Origin: CAZYTM01 sp964649725
Lineage (GTDB): Bacteria > Desulfobacterota > Desulfuromonadia > Geobacterales > Geobacteraceae
Direction: 5' to 3'
DNA: 64,000 bases
Assembly: GCA_964649725.1 (NCBI GenBank)
Contig: CAZYTM010000012.1
Span: forward strand, 1-64,000
Positions 1 through 7,489 of the stretch are shown in pieces (the stretch's first letter is position 1; every line of letters begins with the position of its first letter). The position numbers were made by a program, and so were the translations under genes. Below the pieces are notes generated by a model, which had not been told where the DNA came from, did not search any database, and saw only the letters and a program-made list of their open reading frames with translations.

Positions 1-44
1 CAGGAATTCCGGGGACAGTTTACTTAATTCCCAATCCCAATCAA

Positions 45-113
45 CAGAAAAGCCGCTCAACCAGCTCTATCGACTGTTCAAGCGGCCTCTATCCATTTCC
101 GCGCCCTCATCCA
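45..113 (-). terminator. Repeated terminator-like hairpin, copy 1
   Basis: Read on the minus strand, a GCCGCTTGAACAG arm is followed by a short loop, a CTGGTTGAGCGGC arm and a T-rich run. This is the form of a rho-independent terminator for the ORF6N gene that ends at 263. About 70 bp of the element, including flank beyond the hairpin, recurs at 2703-2776. A shorter relative lies at 1940-1978. Another partial repeat motif, GGGGACAG, sits at 11-18 near the window edge. Nothing else is seen in 1-204. Confidence 0.55.
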
Positions 114-204
114 TAACACCCCTCCAAGGGGAAATCCATAAAATTACACCACATCAATACAACGACAATGGCCGGGAAGTCAATAAAAACAGGGGGAAGA
201 GCTC

Positions 205-262
205 AATTATGAATTATGAATTATGAATTATGAAGTATGAATTATGAAGGATGAAGTATGAA
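205..262. repeat. AT-rich short tandem repeat (ATGAATT/ATGAAGT units)
   Basis: Degenerate head-to-tail copies of a roughly 7-9 bp unit built from TATGAATT and TATGAAGT run up to the stop codon of the ORF6N gene at 263. Similar arrays lie at 795-869 and 1264-1319. There are no spacers of constant length, so this is not a CRISPR array. Confidence 0.8.
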
Positions 263-778
263 TCATGCTTTAAAGCCTATCTTCCGCTTCTTCGGTTCCA
301 CCGGGGCCACCAATTGCCGGATGGCATCGAACACCACCAGAAACTGCTGGTCATGTCTGTCGTATTTTCTCTCCAGTTCATCGAGCTTGCGGGCAAATTC
401 CCGGTTGGAAGCCGCCAGTTCGCGCATCTGCACGAAAGCGCGCATGATGGCGATGTTCACCTGCACGGCAAGTTCACTGTTAAGCACGCTGGAGAGCATC
501 GCCACCCCCTGTTCGGTGAAGACAAATGGCTCATAACGACGGCCACCATGCCGCAAACTTGAGGTCGCAATTTGCGACCTCAAGCCAATAACTTCTTGAT
601 TTGTCAACTGAAACATGAAGTCAGCCGGGAATCTGGCAATGTTTCGCTTGACCTGCTCATTTAATCGTTTTGTGCTGACTCCATACATCTCAGCCAGATC
701 ACTGTCCAGCAACACCTTCTGGCCTCGGATCAAGTATATCCTGCTGCGTAACACCTCTGCTGATATTTCGTTCTGCAT
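263..778 (-). CDS. ORF6N domain protein
   Basis: A 171-residue protein. Its first 100 or so residues match the ORF6N (KilA-N-related) pattern: IYLIRGQKVLLDSDLAEMYG near residue 14, then RFPADFMFQL, LRSQIATSS and FTEQGVAMLSSVL. The C-terminal third is helical and charged, and ends KRKIGFKA. ORF6N proteins are small DNA-binding-like proteins common in prophages and mobile regions, and their cellular role is largely unknown. The start is supported by GGAGG seven bases upstream. A second, clearly related gene lies at 1411-1914 with the same C-terminal tail. This suggests local duplication or repeated capture. The flanking tandem repeats touch its stop codon. Confidence 0.85.
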   Translation of the reverse strand: MQNEISAEVLRSRIYLIRGQKVLLDSDLAEMYGVSTKRLNEQVKRNIARFPADFMFQLTNQEVIGLRSQIATSSLRHGGRRYEPFVFTEQGVAMLSSVLNSELAVQVNIAIMRAFVQMRELAASNREFARKLDELERKYDRHDQQFLVVFDAIRQLVAPVEPKKRKIGFKA

Positions 779-794
779 ACGCCCTCCATGGCTT

Positions 795-869
795 AAAGTA
801 TGAAATTATGAAGTATGAATTATGAGTTATGAATTAAGTATGAGTTATGAATTAAGTATGAATTATGAA
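795..869. repeat. AT-rich short tandem repeat, second array
   Basis: This array has the same unit family as 205-262 (TATGAATTA, TATGAAGT, TATGAGTT). It fills the gap between the ORF6N gene and the four-helix-bundle gene. It runs over the stop codon of the latter at 863-865, so the last coding bases are part of the array. Confidence 0.8.
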
Positions 870-1225
870 ACGCTGCTTTTACACTTTTTTACTATGGTGG
901 TGAAGATAGCCTGAAGTTCGTTACACTCCCTTTGCAAAGGTTCAAGGTTTGAGGACGCTACTATTTCAGTCTCCACCAGCAGTTCAAACCAGTAACTGCT
1001 TTCATCGAGCTCTTTCAAACAATCTCCCAGCTTGGCGATAAATTCGGCCTTTGAGCGGGACCGGTATGCTTCGCGGTAGTTAGCGCCGACTGAGGTACCT
1101 GAGCGCAGCACCTGTTTGCCGAGCACTTGGGCCTCAGTTGTTTTCGGCAAGGATGAGTACATACGAAGAACCAGAATCGCAAATCCCTTTGTCCGTTCTC
1201 TCAGATCCCTACCTTCATCACTCAT
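863..1225 (-). CDS. Four-helix bundle protein (23S rRNA IVS-type family)
   Basis: A 120-residue, mostly helical protein. It has the family hallmarks: an N-terminal RTKGFAILVLRMYSSLPKT segment, QVLGKQVLRSGTSVGANYREA at about 34-54, SKAEFIAKLGDCLKELDES, and a C-terminal helix. Proteins of this family are often encoded in rRNA intervening sequences or as lone accessory genes and form pentamers. Their function is not established. No rRNA is near, so this is a stand-alone copy. It sits between two AT-rich tandem arrays, and a GGGATGAATT stretch lies before its ATG. Confidence 0.85.
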   Translation of the reverse strand: MSDEGRDLRERTKGFAILVLRMYSSLPKTTEAQVLGKQVLRSGTSVGANYREAYRSRSKAEFIAKLGDCLKELDESSYWFELLVETEIVASSNLEPLQRECNELQAIFTTIVKKCKSSVS

Positions 1226-1263
1226 AATTCATCCCTGAACAGTCCGCCATTCATCTTTTATTT

Positions 1264-1319
1264 TCATACTTCATACTTCATAATTCATACTTCATACTTC
1301 ATAATTCATACTTCATAAT
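1264..1319. repeat. AT-rich short tandem repeat, third array (inverted orientation)
   Basis: Units such as TTCATACTTCATAATTCATAC are the reverse complement of those at 205-262 and 795-869. The array lies upstream of the four-helix-bundle gene. Directly after it, GGGGACGGTTCTG at 1328-1340 matches one terminal inverted repeat of the elements at 35929 and 36486. Confidence 0.75.
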
Positions 1320-1410
1320 CAGCCTTTGGGGACGGTTCTGCTTTTACCACACCATCTCAATCAGTTGCCAACTATTTTACCGAGAGAACGCATTAGCGTA
1401 AAAGTACGAA

Positions 1411-1914
1411 TCATGATTTAAACCCGATCTTCCGCTTATTCACCTCAACCGGCGCCAACATCTGCCGGATGGCGTCGAACACCACCTTGAACTGAGAATC
1501 GTATTTTTCTTCCAATGCAAACAGCTTGCTGGCAAGCGCACTGTTTGATGCAAGCAATTTTCTAAGTCGTACAAAGGTTCGCATGATCTCAATATTTACC
1601 TTGATCGCCTGCGGACTGTTAAGGATACTGGAAAGCATGGCAATCCCATGCTCTGAAAAAGCATATGGTGGGTAACGGCGACCACCCCAGCGACTTGAGG
1701 TCACAAATTGTGACCTCAAGATGATAAACTCCTGATTTGTCAGCTGAAACATGAAATCTGGCGGAAACCGGTCGGCATTTCGTTTGACCCCCTGCACCAA
1801 AACCTTGGTCTCGACTCCGTAGAGAGCCGCAAGATCTGCATCAAGCATGACCTTGTCGCCACGTATCAGGTATATCTTCTCTTCAAACACTTCCTGAGGA
1901 ATTGACACTTCCAT
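1411..1914 (-). CDS. ORF6N domain protein, second copy
   Basis: A 167-residue relative of the gene at 263-778. It keeps KIYLIRGDKVMLDADLAALYG, RFPPDFMFQL, LRSQFVTSS, FSEHGIAMLSSIL and the terminal KRKIGFKS. I chose ATG 1914, with GGAGGGTGCAG before it, rather than the in-frame GTG two codons upstream. The two copies differ throughout, so the duplication is not recent or the two were acquired separately. The ORF6N domain occupies about residues 8-100 and the tail is helical. The role is unknown. Confidence 0.83.
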   Translation of the reverse strand: MEVSIPQEVFEEKIYLIRGDKVMLDADLAALYGVETKVLVQGVKRNADRFPPDFMFQLTNQEFIILRSQFVTSSRWGGRRYPPYAFSEHGIAMLSSILNSPQAIKVNIEIMRTFVRLRKLLASNSALASKLFALEEKYDSQFKVVFDAIRQMLAPVEVNKRKIGFKS

Positions 1915-1939
1915 CTGCACCCTCCATGGCTTTATAGTT

Positions 1940-1978
1940 GAACAAAAAAGCCGCCCGATCAGCTCTATCAGCTGTTCA
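1940..1978 (-). terminator. Repeated terminator-like hairpin, partial copy
   Basis: On the minus strand this reads CTGAACAGCTGATAGAGCTG followed by a GGCGGC and T-run. It lies just after the antitoxin gene that ends at 1997. It is a shortened relative of the hairpins at 45-113 and 2703-2776, with weaker pairing in its outer stem. Confidence 0.4.
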
Positions 1979-1996
1979 GAGAACTTGGTCCCCTGG

Positions 1997-2308
1997 TTAT
2001 GCTGCCTTATCCCCCGGTTCCACCGTCAGTTTGAGCCCAAGCGTATGCAGCAGGGCCGTTACACTTTTGAACTCCGGATTGCCTCGCGGAGATAAAGTCT
2101 TGTAAAGCGAGGTGCGACTGACCCTGGCCTGTTCCGCAACTGCGGTCATGCCACCGCGGGCCTTGGCCAGATCGCGCAAAGCCAGGAGAAAGACCTCCCG
2201 GTCGCCGTCCTCGATGGCGGCATTAATGTATTCAGCGGCATGGACTGGGTCTTGTAACCACACCATAAGATCGTTGTCATAGGGTAAAGTTTTACGGGGC
2301 ATGGTCAT
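1997..2308 (-). CDS. HTH antitoxin of a HigBA-like pair (HI1420-type antidote)
   Basis: A 103-residue helix-turn-helix protein. The run RDLAKARGGMTAVAEQARVSRTSLYKTLSPRGNPEF at about 45-82 is typical of downstream antidote proteins of the HI1419/HI1420 addiction modules. It probably binds its toxin and represses the shared promoter. Its ATG overlaps the toxin stop codon by four bases (ATGA), so the two are translationally coupled. The order is toxin first, then antitoxin, as in higBA rather than relBE. A terminator-like repeat follows. Confidence 0.85.
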   Translation of the reverse strand: MTMPRKTLPYDNDLMVWLQDPVHAAEYINAAIEDGDREVFLLALRDLAKARGGMTAVAEQARVSRTSLYKTLSPRGNPEFKSVTALLHTLGLKLTVEPGDKAA

Positions 2309-2643
2309 TCTCCTTCTTGATACTTTTGCCAGTAACGTTTTGCTGCGGCAATATCTTTCCGCTGGGTAGACTTGTCTCCTCCCATGAGCAACAACACGAC
2401 TTTTTTACCGGAAATGGCGTAATAGAGTCGATACCCTGGTCCGATATCAATTTTCAGTTCGTGGACTCCGTCACCCAAGGCACGTGTGACGCCGAAATTC
2501 CCCAGACGCAACCGATTAAGTCTGATACGAATGCGGGCCACAGCAGCCACATCACGCAGGGTATCAAGCCACTCCTTAAAAGGTACTCTGCCACCCAATT
2601 CCTGATAATATTCGAGCTGGTAGTCAGTCTGTTGTATAGTCAT
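2305..2643 (-). CDS. RelE/HigB-family toxin (Gp49-like, HI1419-type)
   Basis: A 112-residue small basic toxin. YYQELGGRVPFKEWLDTL near the N-terminus, ALGDGVHELKIDIGPGYRLYYA in the middle and LLLMGGDKSTQRKDIAAAKRYW at the C-terminus match the phage-derived Gp49-like/HigB family. These are RelE-fold proteins, usually ribosome-dependent mRNA nucleases. The antitoxin gene follows with a 4-bp overlap. Catalytic activity cannot be judged from the sequence alone. Confidence 0.86.
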   Translation of the reverse strand: MTIQQTDYQLEYYQELGGRVPFKEWLDTLRDVAAVARIRIRLNRLRLGNFGVTRALGDGVHELKIDIGPGYRLYYAISGKKVVLLLMGGDKSTQRKDIAAAKRYWQKYQEGE

Positions 2644-2702
2644 TGTATCCTATGGACTACTAAATGGCAAGATAATGATTTCAAATAAATTGGTGATGTT
2701 TA

Positions 2703-2776
2703 CAACGAAAAAACCGCCCGACCAGCTTCTATCAGCTGTTCAAGCGGCCTCTATCCATTTCCGCGCCCTCATCCAT
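2703..2776 (-). terminator. Repeated terminator-like hairpin, copy 2
   Basis: On the minus strand, GCCGCTTGAACAGCTGATAG pairs with GAAGCTGGTCGGGCGG and then runs into TTTTTT. It follows the secreted-protein gene ending at 2847. About 70 bases, including the unpaired flank CTATCCATTTCCGCGCCCTC, match positions 45-113. The conservation therefore extends beyond what a terminator needs. Confidence 0.6.
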
Positions 2777-2846
2777 GAAAGCGGTCCCGGGTTATATCCT
2801 GATCTATCAACGCGAAACAGCCAGAGCTGCTCCTTATTTCAACTGC

Positions 2847-3236
2847 TCAACGCAACGGGGAGTTGAGATAGAGCTTCCAGCTCCCTGACCCGCCGGTGCC
2901 GGACCAGCCACCTTCGATGCTGTTACCGGTGATCGTGCCGGTATAGGTCTGCTGGCAGGAGATCATATCCGGTTCAGCGCAGTTGCGGACGATCGACACC
3001 TGATCAGCCGAGACCGAACCCTTAAGTGGCTGGATGAACTGGCGATGGCCGTACAGGGGTTTCCAATCGGACATACCGGTAATTTTCGCCCCCTCGACCC
3101 GGATCATCCAGTTGGCCTTGTAGGTCCTCTCCCCCTGATAGATATCCACCGGGTAGGTGCCGCTGCTCAGCGCCGCTGCTGCCACTGCTGCAGTTGCCAG
3201 CCAGATTGCCAGCGGCAACAGGATAATCCTCAGCAT
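2847..3236 (-). CDS. Small secreted protein of unknown function
   Basis: I chose ATG 3236 because it opens directly into a signal peptide (MLRIILLPLAIWLATAAVAAAA). The longer reading frame back to 3353 adds a non-signal, basic stretch. The mature part is about 107 residues and appears to be beta-rich, with two cysteines about 10 residues apart (RNCAEPDMISCQQTY) and a Gly/Ser-rich C-terminal region. It resembles small periplasmic beta-sandwich proteins, but I recognise no family. A repeat-type terminator follows. Confidence 0.65.
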   Translation of the reverse strand: MLRIILLPLAIWLATAAVAAAALSSGTYPVDIYQGERTYKANWMIRVEGAKITGMSDWKPLYGHRQFIQPLKGSVSADQVSIVRNCAEPDMISCQQTYTGTITGNSIEGGWSGTGGSGSWKLYLNSPLR

Positions 3237-3291
3237 AGCCACCACCCTGCGGTTGTTATCTCGACCGGCTTTCACCAGCAGCACCGCTTTG

Positions 3292-3783
3292 CTACCCCTT
3301 GTCGGCATATTGCGACTCCTTGACCAGGCTGAAGAGCTTCTCCAGATAGGCATAAGCCTCCTGGTAGATGCCGTCCCGGCACTTCGACTCTCGCGGCCCG
3401 GCGATATTGAGGGTATGGATGAACTGCCCCTCCAGCCATCTTATCACCTTGGCCGGCTCGATCGGCTGGGGGTCGTCCAGCTGCACCAGCAGTTTCGGTT
3501 TGCCATACTTGACCGCCAGGTCGAAGGTGACCTTGGTCCCCTGGGAGAGTTCCCCTTTATTGAGGATCAGCGTACCGTCAGAGTCGATGACATTCTTCTC
3601 CGTCCGGTAGAAGGTCTCGGTCGACTCCAGCTCGACCAGGGGGTAGATCTCCGGGATGATACCATCTTCGGCCCCTCTCCCCTTCGGGCAATAGCCACCG
3701 ATCGGGATCCCCGCCTGCATAGACGCATCAAGGCCGGCCCGGTCCACCCCGGTCTGCCCCCCTGAGATGACTTTACGGATCAT
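3292..3783 (-). CDS. Putative molybdenum carrier protein (MoCo carrier-like Rossmann family)
   Basis: A 163-residue protein opening with MIRKVISGGQTGVDRAGLDAS, the hallmark of the putative molybdenum carrier / SLOG-like family. SDGTLILNKGELSQGT and IRWLEGQFIHTLNIAGPRES follow later. Family members have a Rossmann-like nucleotide or cofactor-binding fold and a proposed role in molybdenum cofactor handling. That role is inferred from structure more than shown. Its ATG overlaps the stop of the upstream IHF/HU gene by four bases (ATGA), so the two are co-translated. No molybdoenzyme gene is nearby. Confidence 0.82.
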   Translation of the reverse strand: MIRKVISGGQTGVDRAGLDASMQAGIPIGGYCPKGRGAEDGIIPEIYPLVELESTETFYRTEKNVIDSDGTLILNKGELSQGTKVTFDLAVKYGKPKLLVQLDDPQPIEPAKVIRWLEGQFIHTLNIAGPRESKCRDGIYQEAYAYLEKLFSLVKESQYADKG

Positions 3784-4061
3784 CGATTGATAGCCAGCTT
3801 CAACACCGTACTCGGCTTGAAAGAGACTATCCGTCTCGACTTGATGGTAATCTGCTCGCCGGTCTGCGGGTTCCGGCCGATGCGGTCCTTCTTCTGTTTC
3901 ACCTCGAAGACGCCGAAGCCCGATATCTTGAGGCGGTCGCCCGCTTCGAGACGCTCCTTGACGATCTCAAAGACCGTCTCAAGAATCTCCGCCGACTCCT
4001 TGAGAGTCAGATCGGCATTGGTCTTGATCTTTTCTGCCAGCTCTGCTTTGGTAATGGACAT
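3780..4061 (-). CDS. IHF/HU family nucleoid protein (IHF-alpha-like)
   Basis: A 93-residue DNA-bending protein with the family core ISGFGVFEVKQKKDRIGRNPQTGEQITI at about 46-73 and RRIVSFKPS close to the end. The proline of RNPQTG is the residue that intercalates into DNA in IHF/HU. The RRIVSFKPS tail is more like IHF alpha than HU, but the call between them is uncertain. It is the first gene of a pair with the molybdenum-carrier-like gene. With ihfB at 4303-4584, it flanks tRNA-Leu, so both subunits could be made from one locus. Confidence 0.85.
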   Translation of the reverse strand: MSITKAELAEKIKTNADLTLKESAEILETVFEIVKERLEAGDRLKISGFGVFEVKQKKDRIGRNPQTGEQITIKSRRIVSFKPSTVLKLAINR

Positions 4062-4121
4062 TGTTTGCGCAAGCTCCTTTCATCAGCCGGAAGAGAAATG
4101 TCATCCCGCCGACTTAAAAAG

Positions 4122-4148
4122 AAAAAGCCAAGACTTGTCAAGGCTTTT
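4122..4148 (-). terminator. Probable rho-independent terminator after tRNA-Leu
   Basis: On the minus strand, AAAAGCC and GGCTTTT arms enclose a short loop and run into TTTTTCTTTTT. It lies 33 bp downstream of the tRNA-Leu 3' end. The stem has interior mismatches. Confidence 0.55.
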
Positions 4149-4180
4149 ACTTATGATGAAACTCCTGTTGATTAAAGTAA

Positions 4181-4267
4181 TGGTGCCCGGAGCCGGAATC
4201 GAACCGGCACAGCCTTGCGGCCGAGGGATTTTAAGTCCCTTGCGTCTACCAATTCCGCCATCCGGGC
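4181..4267 (-). tRNA. tRNA-Leu(UAA)
   Basis: An 87-nt class II tRNA with an encoded CCA end. The acceptor stem GCCCGGA pairs with TCCGGGC, the D-loop contains TTGGTAGACGC, and the anticodon loop CTTAAAA gives anticodon TAA. A long variable arm and a GGTTCGATTCC T-arm are present. It lies between the two IHF/HU genes. Confidence 0.97.
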
Positions 4268-4302
4268 CGGCAGCCTGGGCGCCAAGACCCCAGGCCGGCA
4301 GA

Positions 4303-4584
4303 TCAGCCATTGACCCGTTCTTTCAGCTCCTTGCCGGTCTTGAAGAAGGGGGTCTTTTTGGACGGAATCTTTACCAGCGCACCGCTCTTCGGATTTCTCG
4401 CTTCGCGGGCACGCCGTTCGCGGATGGTAAAGCTGCCGAAACCGCGAATCTCTACCTTGTCCCCACTCTGCAGTGCATCCTTCATGGCGTCGAAAACGAT
4501 GTTCACCACCAGTTCCGACTCCTTGCGGGAGAGTATCCCGTTCGCCTCTACGATCTTTTCTACCAGTTCACTCTTTGTCACCAT
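4303..4584 (-). CDS. ihfB: Integration host factor subunit beta
   Basis: A 93-residue protein starting MVTKSELVEKIVEANGILS, with IEIRGFGSF-type core (VEIRGFGSFTIRERRAREARNPKSG, about 44-68) and the FFKTGKELKERVN tail characteristic of IHF beta. IHF bends DNA by 160 degrees or more and supports recombination, replication and sigma-54 activation. A sigma-54 activator is encoded at 48569-49945. The gene follows rpsA directly, as rpsA-ihfB does in enterobacteria, which supports the beta assignment. Confidence 0.88.
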   Translation of the reverse strand: MVTKSELVEKIVEANGILSRKESELVVNIVFDAMKDALQSGDKVEIRGFGSFTIRERRAREARNPKSGALVKIPSKKTPFFKTGKELKERVNG

Positions 4585-4632
4585 GCACCTCGTCTTGACT
4601 GTTAGTCTATAACCTGCCTGCTTGAGACAGGG

Positions 4633-6390
4633 CTATTTATCACCATTCTTCCGCAGCCCTTCCTTGAGCAGTTCGCCAAGGTTCGAGGTCGCCTCCCCCT
4701 GGGAATCCATATAGCTAGCCAGCTCCGCCTTCTCCATGGCGCTCTGCAGACTCTTGATGGAGAGGGCGATCTTCCGCTCGGCAGAATCGACGCTCAGCAC
4801 CACAGCATCCAGCTCTGCCCCTACTTCGACAAAACCTTTCGGCGTGGCGATCTTCTCCTGGGAGATCTCCGAGACATGGACCAGCCCTTCGATCCCCTCT
4901 TCGATCTCGAGGAAGATGCCGAAATCGGTGACCGAGGAGACCTTACCCTTGATCTTGGTCCCTGGCTTGTATCTCTGCGGTATCTCGCTCCATGGGTCAG
5001 GGAGGAGCTGCTTGATCCCGAGGGAGAGCCGCTCGTTCCCGGCATCGACATTCAGCACCACCGCCTGGACAGTCTGCCCTTTGTTGTAGATCTCGCCCGG
5101 ATGCTTGATCCTTCTGGTCCAAGAGATGTCAGAGACATGCACCAGCCCGTCGATCCCATCCTCTATACCGATGAACATGCCGAAGTCGGTGATGTTCTTG
5201 ATCTGCCCTTCCAGCTTGGTACCAACCGGGTAACGCTCGCCGATCACCGTCCAGGGGTTCACCTCGGTCTGCTTCAGCCCCAGGGAGATGCGCCGGTTCC
5301 CCATGTCGACGCCGAGTACCACCGCTTCCACCTCGTCCTTCACCTTGAGGATCTCGGAGGGGTGACGGACCCGCTTGGTCCAGGACATCTCGGAGACATG
5401 CACCAGCCCTTCGACACCCTCTTCCAGGGCGATGAAGGCGCCATATTCGGTCAGGCTCACCACCCGCCCCTTTACCCGTGCGCCGACCGTGTAGTTTGCC
5501 TCGGCCTGTAGCCAGGGGTCAGGCATGGTCTGCTTCAGCCCGAGGGAGATCTTCCCCTTGACGCTGTCATATTTGAGGATCATCACCCGCAGCTTTTCGC
5601 CGACCTTGATCAGCTCGGAGGGGTGGCTCAGCCTCCCCCAGGACATGTCGGTTATATGGAGCAGGCCGTCCAGCCCACCCAGATCGACGAATGCGCCGTA
5701 GTCGGTGATGTTCTTGACGATCCCGTCGAGGATCTGCCCTTCGGCCAGCTGCCCCAGGGTCTGCTGCTTGAGATGCTCCCGCTCCTCCTCGAGGAGTACC
5801 CGGCGGGAGAGGACGATGTTCCCCCGCTTCCGGTTCATCTTCAATATCTTGAACATCGCGGTCTGGCCGACATATTTGTCCAGGTTGCCACCGGGGCGGA
5901 TATCGATCTGCGAGGCGGGGAGGAATGCCTGCAGGCCGATATCGACCGTCATGCCACCCTTCACCTTGGCGATGATCTTCCCTTCGATGACTCCACCTTC
6001 ACCGCCTGCTGCAGCGACCCGCTCCCAGGCGACCTGGGATTCGGCCTTCTTCTTCGACAGGCCGATGTAACCATGCTCATTTTCGGCCCGCTCGAACAGG
6101 ACCCGCACCTCGTCACCGACCTGTACCGCCAGCTGGCCGTTCTCATCGATGAACTCGTTGACCGCGATGCACCCTTCCGACTTGTAGCCGACATCGACCA
6201 GGACAAAGTCCGGGGTGAGCTGGACCACTACGCCGTTGACCACTTCCCCCACCTGCAGCTTGCGCAGGCTGTCATGGAACATCTCTTCAAACTCACCGGC
6301 CTGACCACCATGGTCAGCGTCGTCGTCCGTATCCTTAAAACGCTTGATTGGCGCGTTGGCGCGTTGGTTGTGCAGTTTCTCTTCACTCAT
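4633..6390 (-). CDS. rpsA: 30S ribosomal protein S1
   Basis: A 585-residue protein with six S1 RNA-binding repeats from about residue 48 onward. Repeats read YGAFVDLGGLDGLLHITDMS, YGAFIALEEGVEGLVHVSEM, FGMFIGIEDGIDGLVHVSDI and FGIFLEIEEGIEGLVHVSEI. The first two are more divergent and dock S1 to the ribosome, while the later ones bind mRNA leaders. It is slightly longer than the E. coli protein because of an acidic N-terminal extension. It lies between ispH and ihfB on the minus strand. Confidence 0.97.
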   Translation of the reverse strand: MSEEKLHNQRANAPIKRFKDTDDDADHGGQAGEFEEMFHDSLRKLQVGEVVNGVVVQLTPDFVLVDVGYKSEGCIAVNEFIDENGQLAVQVGDEVRVLFERAENEHGYIGLSKKKAESQVAWERVAAAGGEGGVIEGKIIAKVKGGMTVDIGLQAFLPASQIDIRPGGNLDKYVGQTAMFKILKMNRKRGNIVLSRRVLLEEEREHLKQQTLGQLAEGQILDGIVKNITDYGAFVDLGGLDGLLHITDMSWGRLSHPSELIKVGEKLRVMILKYDSVKGKISLGLKQTMPDPWLQAEANYTVGARVKGRVVSLTEYGAFIALEEGVEGLVHVSEMSWTKRVRHPSEILKVKDEVEAVVLGVDMGNRRISLGLKQTEVNPWTVIGERYPVGTKLEGQIKNITDFGMFIGIEDGIDGLVHVSDISWTRRIKHPGEIYNKGQTVQAVVLNVDAGNERLSLGIKQLLPDPWSEIPQRYKPGTKIKGKVSSVTDFGIFLEIEEGIEGLVHVSEISQEKIATPKGFVEVGAELDAVVLSVDSAERKIALSIKSLQSAMEKAELASYMDSQGEATSNLGELLKEGLRKNGDK

Positions 6391-6458
6391 TACAGCCTTA
6401 CCCCCTGGTTGTGTCGGTTATTGCGAATCATGCCAAGTTAGCACATTCGCTAAAAATT

Positions 6459-7307
6459 TCAATGTTTTTTGTCATTATTGATAGCCCCGATACGTTCCAT
6501 CACTTCGTCGATGAGCCATTTCGGAGTCGAGGCTCCGGCCGTGATGCCGACCCGGGCGACCCCGCCAAACCAGGCCGCATCCAGCTGCCCGGCAGTCTCG
6601 ATATGATAGGTCTTAGGCTGCAGTTCGGTGCATACCTCGGCGAGCCGTTTGGTATTGGCACTGTTATAGCCGCCGATCACGATCATGCAGTCGACCTCCT
6701 TGGCCAGCTGTTTCGCCTCTTCCTGGCGGACCGCGGTGGCGTCGCAGATGGTATGGAAGACCCGTATCTCCCCCCCCTTGGTGAGACATTCGGTCACCAC
6801 ACTCTGCAGGTTCTCGAACGACTGGGTGGTCTGGGCGACCACGCCGATCTTCCCCATCCGGGGGAGCTTGGCCGCCTCTTCGCCGGAGCCGACTACATAA
6901 ACCTTGCCGGTGGCGTAGGAGACGATCCCCTGTACTTCGGGATGGTCGGCATCCCCCACTACAACGACGTCGTAACCGGCGGTGGAGAGGCTCTTGACAT
7001 GCTCCTGGGCCTTTTTCACAAAGGGGCAGGTGGCATCGACGATCTCCAGCTCCTTCCGTACCGCCACCTCCAGCTCTGCCGAAGCGACTCCATGGGAGCG
7101 GATGATGATCGTCCCGGTGGCCAGCGCATCAATATCCTTGAGCACCTTGACCCCCATCTCCTCCAGCTTCTGCACCACCTGCGGCGAATGGATGATCGGC
7201 CCGAGGGTGTAGGTCTTGCCACCCTTCTGGGCTGCCTCGAACGCCATCTGGGTGGCCCGTTTTACCCCGAAACAGAAGCCGGCCTGTTTGGCCAGGATGA
7301 TCTCCAT
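6459..7307 (-). CDS. ispH: 4-hydroxy-3-methylbut-2-enyl diphosphate reductase
   Basis: A 282-residue iron-sulfur enzyme of the final step of the MEP pathway, which makes IPP and DMAPP. The three cluster cysteines are visible at C12 (GFCFGV), C94 (DATCPFV) and C188 (TICDAT). Substrate-binding histidines appear in GPIIHSP, IRSHG and DADHPEV, and SANTKRL binds the diphosphate. The length is normal for the unfused enzyme. IPP from this pathway feeds the hopanoid genes at the far end of the window. ispH is next to rpsA here. In some Clostridia the two are fused. Confidence 0.97.
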   Translation of the reverse strand: MEIILAKQAGFCFGVKRATQMAFEAAQKGGKTYTLGPIIHSPQVVQKLEEMGVKVLKDIDALATGTIIIRSHGVASAELEVAVRKELEIVDATCPFVKKAQEHVKSLSTAGYDVVVVGDADHPEVQGIVSYATGKVYVVGSGEEAAKLPRMGKIGVVAQTTQSFENLQSVVTECLTKGGEIRVFHTICDATAVRQEEAKQLAKEVDCMIVIGGYNSANTKRLAEVCTELQPKTYHIETAGQLDAAWFGGVARVGITAGASTPKWLIDEVMERIGAINNDKKH

Positions 7308-7330
7308 AATGCTCCTTGTAAGCTTGTTTA

Positions 7331-7489
7331 TGCTGAAAGCTGAAAGTTCAAAGCTGAAAGCTCAAAGCTCAAAGCTGAAAGTTCAAAGCTGAAGGGGAAT
7401 AACAGTCTTTGCCTTTTGACCTTTGCCTTTGACCTTTGACCCTTAACCATTGACCTTTGCCCCTTGACCTTCAACCCTTAACCTTTGAG
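7331..7489. repeat. Two short tandem-repeat blocks between cmk and ispH
   Basis: Positions 7331-7395 repeat a unit of about 7 bp (GCTGAAA / GCTCAAA / GTTCAAA). Positions 7412-7489 repeat a degenerate CCTTTGAC / CCTTGACC / CCTTAACC unit. The second block enters the 3' end of cmk: the TAA stop and the codons for its last residues (KLKG) are made of the repeat. The two blocks use different units. Confidence 0.8.

Noticed and set aside
7331..7489. Possible CRISPR array
   Set aside because: Units are 7-9 bp with no spacers of constant length. The same holds for 205-262, 795-869, 1264-1319 and 20494-20543.
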